From contig NZ_JARRAF010000029.1 of the NCBI RefSeq assembly GCF_030129945.1, positions 1 through 58,292 of the forward strand: a DNA stretch of 58,292 nucleotides, in the 5' to 3' direction. A program made the translations under genes and the position numbers. Positions 54,300-58,292 of the stretch are shown piece by piece. Source of the stretch: Parachitinimonas caeni. Lineage in GTDB: Bacteria; Pseudomonadota; Gammaproteobacteria; Burkholderiales; Chitinimonadaceae. Each line of letters begins with the position of its first letter. Position 1 is the stretch's first letter. Below the pieces are notes generated by a model. It ran no database searches, was not told the DNA's origin, and saw nothing but the letters and a program-made list of their open reading frames with translations.

Positions 54300-54983
54300 A
54301 TGACGACAAAGGCCCACTTCCTGCTGTTGGGCGATTCACACGCCGGGCCGATAGGTCTGGCGGCACAAGACGAAGGCGTCGCCTTTAGCGGAGGCCCGCT
54401 TGGCGCCGGCCGCGAGTTCACGGCGCATTTTTTCGAGCCGGGTGATGGCGACATGGTGTTGCGCAAGCCAGATGCCGACCAGCGCTACCGGCAGTTTCTG
54501 AGCGAGCTGGCGATTACCCGGCTGGCCGATCTGCCGGTACCGCTGGTCTCGACCTTTGGCCTGAGCCTGCATTTTTATGCCACCCGCGACAACTGGCCAG
54601 CTTACCGATTGCCCGATCAGCAATTCGCACCGGGTTTTCTGCAAAGCCGCCTGTTCGACACCATCATCGCGCAGATGGCCCGTGATGCACTGGCCTTTTA
54701 CCGCCTTGCACGCACGATGGGGCTGCGAGTCCTGGCCGTTCTACCACCACAACGGGTACCGGCCCTATCGGATGCCGAGGTGTTTATGGCGGCCCAGCAT
54801 TGCCTGCACAGCAAGCTGACAGCGCTTGGCGTTGAAATCATTGATGTGCGCAAACGGGTGTGCGACAGCCAGGGCCTGCAACGGCCGGAATATTGTGAAG
54901 CCGATGATCCGATCCACGGCAACCTGGCCTTCGGCCGGCAGATTCTGGCCGAGCTGATGCGGCGGGGAGTGGCGGTAATGTAA
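54300..54983 (+). CDS. SGNH/GDSL-type hydrolase-like protein
   Basis: 227 residues from ATG 54300, which has GAAGGAAG seven bases upstream; ATG 54267, overlapping the GSCFA stop, is the alternative. Block I is LLLGDSHAG (Ser13 as nucleophile) and block V is DDPIHGN near the C-terminus (Asp and His of the triad), an SGNH arrangement resembling SGNH proteins that modify sugars or act as acyltransferases. There is no signal peptide, so it is cytoplasmic. It forms a tandem pair with the GSCFA gene and probably works with it. Overall sequence similarity to known enzymes was not recognised beyond these motifs. Confidence 0.65.
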   Translation: MTTKAHFLLLGDSHAGPIGLAAQDEGVAFSGGPLGAGREFTAHFFEPGDGDMVLRKPDADQRYRQFLSELAITRLADLPVPLVSTFGLSLHFYATRDNWPAYRLPDQQFAPGFLQSRLFDTIIAQMARDALAFYRLARTMGLRVLAVLPPQRVPALSDAEVFMAAQHCLHSKLTALGVEIIDVRKRVCDSQGLQRPEYCEADDPIHGNLAFGRQILAELMRRGVAVM

Positions 54984-55033
54984 GTGACCAATACTCGCCT
55001 AGCGCCAACCTTCAAGACCAAAGGGAGAAAACA

Positions 55034-55909
55034 ATGGAAAACACCGTACTGCAAGCCGTTGAACGCCTCACCACCCAGCCGGCCCTGGCCTGCGAAACCA
55101 TCCAGTTGCATCCGCTGACACCGGTGATCGGTGCCGAAGTTCGCGGCATCGACCTCGCTCAGGAGCCAAGCCCCCAGCAACTGACCGAGCTGAAGGCCGC
55201 TTTCCTGCGCCATCATGTGCTGGTCTTCCGCGACCAGATCATCACCCCCGAACAACACAAGCGCTTCGCCAATCACTTTGGCGAACTACGGCGACTGCCG
55301 CTGGCGGATGTTGATGGCGGCGACCCGGCCATTCTCGAAGTCAAAGCATCGAAACATTCCCAATTTGTGGCCGGCGAAGACTGGCACTGCGATGGCACCG
55401 CCGATGCCGAGCCGGCCTTGGGATCGATGCTGTACGTGACCCAAACCCCCGAGCCCGGCTGCGGCGGCGACACGATGTGGGCCAATATGCACCTGGCCTA
55501 CGACATGCTCTCCCCCGCCATGAAGCAACTGCTGGACGGCCTCACCGCCATCCACGACGGCCTGATCCCGTGGCAGGGCTACACCCCGCCGCCAGAGTAC
55601 GTCGTGCCCAAGAACGAACATCCGGTGATCGTGCGCCACCCCGAAACCGGCCGCAAACTGCTGTTTGTGAATGCCGGCTTCACCTCGCATATCGTGCAGC
55701 TTTCCAAAGCCGAAAGCCGGGCGATTCTGGACATGCTGTTCAATCTGGTGGCCCGCGAACCCATCCTCACCTGCCGCGTCCGCTGGACCCCCAATACCCT
55801 GGTGTTCTGGGACAATCGCTGCACCCAACACCACGCGGTATGGGACTACTACCCCCACTCCCGCTACGGCCAACGCGTGTCGATTCTCGGGCAACGCCCG
55901 ATAGCGTGA
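55034..55909 (+). CDS. TauD/TfdA-family Fe(II)/2-oxoglutarate dioxygenase
   Basis: 291 residues, with GGGAG before ATG 55034 and 50 bp after the SGNH gene. Iron ligands are visible: His118 and Asp120 in EDWHCDGT, and the distal His266 in NRCTQHHAV. Arg281 in RYGQRVSI is placed to bind the 2-oxoglutarate carboxylate. VRGIDL and LVFRDQIITPEQ near the N-terminus are family-typical. In NRPS clusters such enzymes usually hydroxylate an amino-acid side chain, free or T-bound; Arg/Orn, Pro and Ile are candidate substrates here. It is the last gene of the continuous cluster. The family is certain; the substrate is not. Confidence 0.9.
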   Translation: MENTVLQAVERLTTQPALACETIQLHPLTPVIGAEVRGIDLAQEPSPQQLTELKAAFLRHHVLVFRDQIITPEQHKRFANHFGELRRLPLADVDGGDPAILEVKASKHSQFVAGEDWHCDGTADAEPALGSMLYVTQTPEPGCGGDTMWANMHLAYDMLSPAMKQLLDGLTAIHDGLIPWQGYTPPPEYVVPKNEHPVIVRHPETGRKLLFVNAGFTSHIVQLSKAESRAILDMLFNLVAREPILTCRVRWTPNTLVFWDNRCTQHHAVWDYYPHSRYGQRVSILGQRPIA

Positions 55910-55947
55910 AATTTCCCCGCAAGATTTGTCAGTCCCTCACAACAGAA

Positions 55948-55981
55948 AAGCCATGGCCTTAAATCTGAAAGGCTATGGCTT
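55948..55981 (+). terminator. Candidate terminator stem-loop after the NRPS operon
   Basis: AAGCCATGGCCTT (55948-55960) pairs with AAGGCTATGGCTT (55969-55981): a 13-bp stem with a single G-U pair and an 8-base loop. No good T-tract follows, so it may be an mRNA-protecting stem rather than an efficient terminator. Confidence 0.5.
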
Positions 55982-55988
55982 ATATGAC

Positions 55989-56015
55989 TTGATATCTGAT
56001 TGTTACGAATAAAAT
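55989..56015 (+). promoter_or_regulatory. Possible promoter of the MetAP-like gene
   Basis: TTGATA (55989-55994) and TAAAAT (56010-56015) with a short 15-bp spacer, in an AT-rich stretch unlike the rest of the cluster. Other -10-like hexamers lie nearby, so the exact site is uncertain. Confidence 0.3.
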
Positions 56016-56092
56016 ACAATTAAATTATATTGCGAGATGGGATTTGATAATGCAGTACCAGCAAATTTCATGAAAATATACAGGATGATGCC

Positions 56093-56887
56093 ATGCCATT
56101 TTTTATCAAAGAACTACAGATTCAGCCAAATAAACCGGATGTGAATGAAAATATATACCATCTTGCAAATCACTTGAAAGAAATATACAGCAATATGCTA
56201 AATGGGCTGACAGATGGGGTTTCGACGCGAGAACTATCGGATATAGCACATGCTACGGCTCGCAGCATGGGAATTTCTCTGACATTCAAGGAGGTTCAGG
56301 GATTTCCTGATGGCGTATCGATTTCAGTCAATCATGAGAGTGCCAATGGTGTGCCAGACAAAAGCAAAATAATAAAGACGGGTGACATGGTCAAAGTGGC
56401 TATAGGTGTTGGCAATGCAGGCCAAGCATTTTGCGTCCAGAATTCGACAGTCGTGCTTGGAAAACCAACTTTGCTTGATTCTTTGCTGATTGCAAAAACC
56501 AAAAAATGTCTTCAGCAGGCAATTGCCGTGTGCCTCCCTGGCAACAGGGTTTCTGATATTGTGCAAGCCCTTGATGAAACCGCCAAGCAGGAAACAATAT
56601 TTATTTCAAAGCTTTTCTGTGGTCATATGATTGGCACCAAACCAATATTGGCGCCGGCAATCATTAAGCCCAAGATGTTTTTTGGCAAGGATTATATATT
56701 GCAAGCCGGGTGTATGGTCTCTGTATCGGTTATTGGCTACTCGCAGAAACCGAATGAGTGCTTTCGCCAGAATAGATGGACAGTCTATGAAAAAAATGGA
56801 CTGAGATCTGCCGCATTTAGCCACGTGGTAATGGTTGATGAGGGCGGAGTAAAAACTGTAACGGCGGAACTCCCGGTATGCGTCTAG
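56093..56887 (+). CDS. Degenerate methionine-aminopeptidase (M24) fold protein, probably inactive
   Basis: 264 residues from ATG 56093 (CAGGA eight bases upstream). It aligns through the core of type I MetAP: FPDGVSISVNH, NGVPD, KTGDMVKVAIGV, VVLGKPT, FCGHMIG and SAAFSHVVMV correspond to FPxSVxxSVN, HGIPD, GDIVNIDV, VGKPT, YCGHGIG and SAQxEHT. Of the five metal ligands only the His (His178) remains; the two Asp are Ala103 and Cys114, and the two Glu are Val213 and Ser243. The substrate His is Asn85. It should not bind the metal pair. The gene is markedly AT-rich compared with its neighbours, suggesting separate acquisition. It is co-directional with the NRPS cluster but separated by 183 bp. 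Possible roles are decoy, binding or resistance protein. Confidence 0.75.
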   Translation: MPFFIKELQIQPNKPDVNENIYHLANHLKEIYSNMLNGLTDGVSTRELSDIAHATARSMGISLTFKEVQGFPDGVSISVNHESANGVPDKSKIIKTGDMVKVAIGVGNAGQAFCVQNSTVVLGKPTLLDSLLIAKTKKCLQQAIAVCLPGNRVSDIVQALDETAKQETIFISKLFCGHMIGTKPILAPAIIKPKMFFGKDYILQAGCMVSVSVIGYSQKPNECFRQNRWTVYEKNGLRSAAFSHVVMVDEGGVKTVTAELPVCV

Positions 56888-56906
56888 CCGGGGCAGTTCC
56901 ATTTTA
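56866..56906 (+). terminator. Candidate terminator overlapping the MetAP-like stop codon
   Basis: GGAACT plus CCCGG (56866-56876) pairs imperfectly with CCGGGGCAGTTCC (56888-56900), followed by ATTTTAT. The stem includes the last codons of the gene. Confidence 0.4.
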
Positions 56907-56986
56907 TGGAAAAAGAAGCCCCTTGGCGCCGCCAAAAGGCAGCAACCTTATAACTAGGGGTATCAATTTACGATAGGGCGTGACAT

Positions 56987-57745
56987 TCAGGTAGGCAGGC
57001 TGCCCAACAGGCTGTACGCCAGTCGCTGATAGATGGCCTGCAGTGCATCAGCCTTGTCGGGATGCCGGTCGTGATTGGCGTAGGCGTGAGCGGTGATATA
57101 GAGCAGGGAGAAGGGGTAGCAGTCTGCGTAGGCATCGTGGTCACCGCTGATCAAGGCCGTAGCCAGTTGCTCGGCATTGGCGGCGGCATTGGCATCGGCA
57201 TGGGAGCAGGCATTGGCCGTGGTGTTGAGTTCGGCATAGCTCCGGGCGAAGTGCTGGGCCTCGTCGGCGGCGTAATCGTTGGCCTCGGCGTAGGCCAGCG
57301 CATTGGCATGGGCCGTGGCATAGGCCTCGGCAAAACCATAAGCCTGACGATACAGCTCGTGCAGGGTAGCTTGCAGTCTGGTGTGCCAATCCTGCTGGCT
57401 GATAGCTGTCCCATCCAGCGCCTGCCCATGCAGCTGCTGCAAGGCCAGGGCGCGCTCAGGCTCGCCCCCACGTTGCGCGCTGACATCCGCTACGATGGAG
57501 AGCCAGTCCCGCTGCCAGCGATGAACGGCACTGAAGGGTAGGCCGTGGTCGAATCGGTCCAATGCAGCCAGCAATTGCTGCAGCCAGAGGTAGGCGCCAT
57601 CGCCCTGCTTGGCATAAAGCAGGCTGGCAGACTGGGCCAGCCAGCGCGGCATCTGATCTGCAGGTAGCGACGCCCACCATTGCGGATCGATTTCGTCCGG
57701 AAGCGGCAAGGCAAGCAAGGATTGATGGGGTTGCGATACTGACAC
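56987..57745 (-). CDS. Unknown protein with Ala-periodic region
   Basis: 252 residues, GTG start at 57745 with GGAGGA five bases upstream (57751-57756 on +). The N-terminal half is helical and Trp/Leu-rich (DPQWWASLPADQMPRWLAQ). Residues about 140-200 alternate Ala with Tyr, His, Asn, Glu or Asp (AEAYATAHANALAYAEA, HADANAAANA), which gives an unusual composition. There is no signal peptide or known motif. It lies 56 bp downstream of the Cys-knuckle gene on the same strand, probably one operon. I do not recognise the family. Confidence 0.6.
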   Translation of the reverse strand: MSVSQPHQSLLALPLPDEIDPQWWASLPADQMPRWLAQSASLLYAKQGDGAYLWLQQLLAALDRFDHGLPFSAVHRWQRDWLSIVADVSAQRGGEPERALALQQLHGQALDGTAISQQDWHTRLQATLHELYRQAYGFAEAYATAHANALAYAEANDYAADEAQHFARSYAELNTTANACSHADANAAANAEQLATALISGDHDAYADCYPFSLLYITAHAYANHDRHPDKADALQAIYQRLAYSLLGSLPT

Positions 57746-57801
57746 GATGGTCCTCCGGAAGTCGTCGGGGTGCGGGACGGCTGGAGACTGCTCCGGCCTC
57801 C

Positions 57802-58023
57802 CTATTTCGAGCCATCTGGCACCGACCAGTCGAATCCGAATGGAGATATGCGTGTGCTGAATGGCTCATCTGGCAGTTCTTCGCCGCACCAGGGGCAATG
57901 CCAGATCGTGCATCCCCGCTCGCCAATTGTCCACATCGGGTCTTCGCCGCGCCACCAGCTGAAGCGAACCCTCTCCATCGTCTCCCTTACCGCAGGGCTG
58001 GAAACGGTTTCCTCGACCGCCAT
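57802..58023 (-). CDS. Small protein with C-P-W-C knuckle
   Basis: 73 residues from ATG 58023 (MAVEETVSSP); the frame extends to an ATG at 58083, but that would begin inside the inverted repeat. It contains CTIWHCPWCGEELP, with Cys residues that could form half of a zinc ribbon, and several Trp/Phe. CPWCG-containing small proteins are common among immunity-like and unknown genes near T6SS and toxin loci. Function is not assigned. It is followed by the Ala-periodic gene on the same strand. Confidence 0.55.
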   Translation of the reverse strand: MAVEETVSSPAVRETMERVRFSWWRGEDPMWTIGERGCTIWHCPWCGEELPDEPFSTRISPFGFDWSVPDGSK

Positions 58024-58056
58024 GTAGGTTCTGTTGACGTTAGGTTTGCAGATCGC

Positions 58057-58157
58057 GTTTCGCCGGAAAATGGCCTGGAACAAGGCGCAGAGCGTGCCGC
58101 ATAGTCATTCTATGCAAACGCTCTGCAACACCGGGCCAGGCCATTTTCCGGCGAAAC
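58057..58157. repeat. Large nested inverted repeat
   Basis: An outer 22-bp perfect arm pair (58057-58078 with 58136-58157; GTTTCGCCGGAAAATGGCCT on the left), a middle pair GCAGAGCGT/ACGCTCTGC (58087-58095 and 58118-58126) and an inner pair GCATAG/CTATGC (58099-58104 and 58110-58115) nest around a five-base loop. It may be a dispersed palindromic repeat, a terminator-like structure or part of a mobile element. Its position next to the contig end suggests repeats elsewhere stopped the assembly. Confidence 0.85.
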
Positions 58158-58175
58158 CCTGCGGGGCGGGGCGAG

Positions 58176-58292
58176 TTTTTGGGGGGGGGGGGGGGGGGGG
58201 GGGGGGGGTTTTGGGGGGAAAAAAAAGCAAACAAAACAAACACGAGCCCAAAACAACAAAACGCCCCACAGAAAAACAAAACAAAACAAAAA
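58176..58292. other. Low-complexity contig tail, probable sequencing artefact
   Basis: A poly-G run beginning near 58181, then TTTT, GGGGGG, an A run and A/C-only repeats. This composition is unlike anything else in the window and resembles base-calling noise at read ends. Nothing here should be annotated. Confidence 0.8.

Overview
The window reads as one end of a contig from a GC-rich Gram-negative bacterium, most likely a betaproteobacterium of the Neisseriales/Burkholderiales type. I infer this from the style of the type VI secretion (T6SS) genes, the StcE/TagA-like M66 protease, the rtcB-prfH pair and the codon usage; no rRNA or marker gene fixes the species. About the last 110 bases are a poly-G run followed by A/C-rich low-complexity sequence and are probably not genuine genome.

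Left part (1-9800, + strand): a T6SS effector island. It holds the C-terminal half of a VgrG spike, a DUF2169 adaptor, a PAAR-like/lipase effector with an ankyrin-repeat candidate immunity protein, and a 1426-residue Rhs effector. The Rhs C-terminal tip looks like a GIY-YIG nuclease and is followed by a leucine-rich-repeat candidate immunity protein. Next (9954-18000) come a secreted M66 zinc metalloprotease (- strand) with a hexanucleotide-repeat Gly-Thr linker and a ricin-type lectin tail, the ribosome rescue/repair pair rtcB-prfH (+) preceded by a tiny leader-like ORF, a patatin-like lipoprotein (-) and a small unknown protein (-).

Centre and right (18400-55909, + strand): a large, tightly packed NRPS/PKS cluster. 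An MbtH-like protein is followed by four megasynthases. NRPS1 is A(Phe)-T-C-A(Thr)-T-dual C/E-A(Ser)-T. NRPS2 is C-A(basic, Arg/Orn-like)-T-C-A(Pro-like)-T-Cy-A(Cys)-T-Ox, a thiazole-forming end. NRPS3 is docking-C-A(unassigned)-T-TE. NRPS4 is A(Ile-like)-T-C-A(Pro)-T-KS-[no AT]-KR-ACP-TE. Tailoring genes follow: a membrane di-iron hydroxylase, a type II thioesterase, a GSCFA protein, an SGNH hydrolase and a TauD-like 2-oxoglutarate dioxygenase. Many neighbours overlap as ATGA or TGATG, so this is probably one operon.

The notable architectural point is that NRPS1 and NRPS4 both start with a bare A-T loading module, and NRPS3 and NRPS4 both end in their own thioesterase. This suggests two assembly lines in one operon. 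One would make a thiazole-containing peptide, about Phe-D-Thr-Ser-Arg/Orn-Pro-Thz-X. The other would make an Ile-Pro chain extended by a malonate-derived, ketoreduced unit (dolaproine/statine-like). The two parts could be joined through a hydroxyl by a TE or by one of the unusual hydrolase-fold proteins. No acyltransferase, PPTase, transporter or regulator is visible in the window.

Right end: an AT-rich gene for a methionine-aminopeptidase fold protein that has lost nearly all metal ligands, two - strand unknown genes (one with an Ala-periodic region, one with a Cys-Pro-Trp-Cys knuckle), a large nested inverted repeat, and the artefact-like tail.
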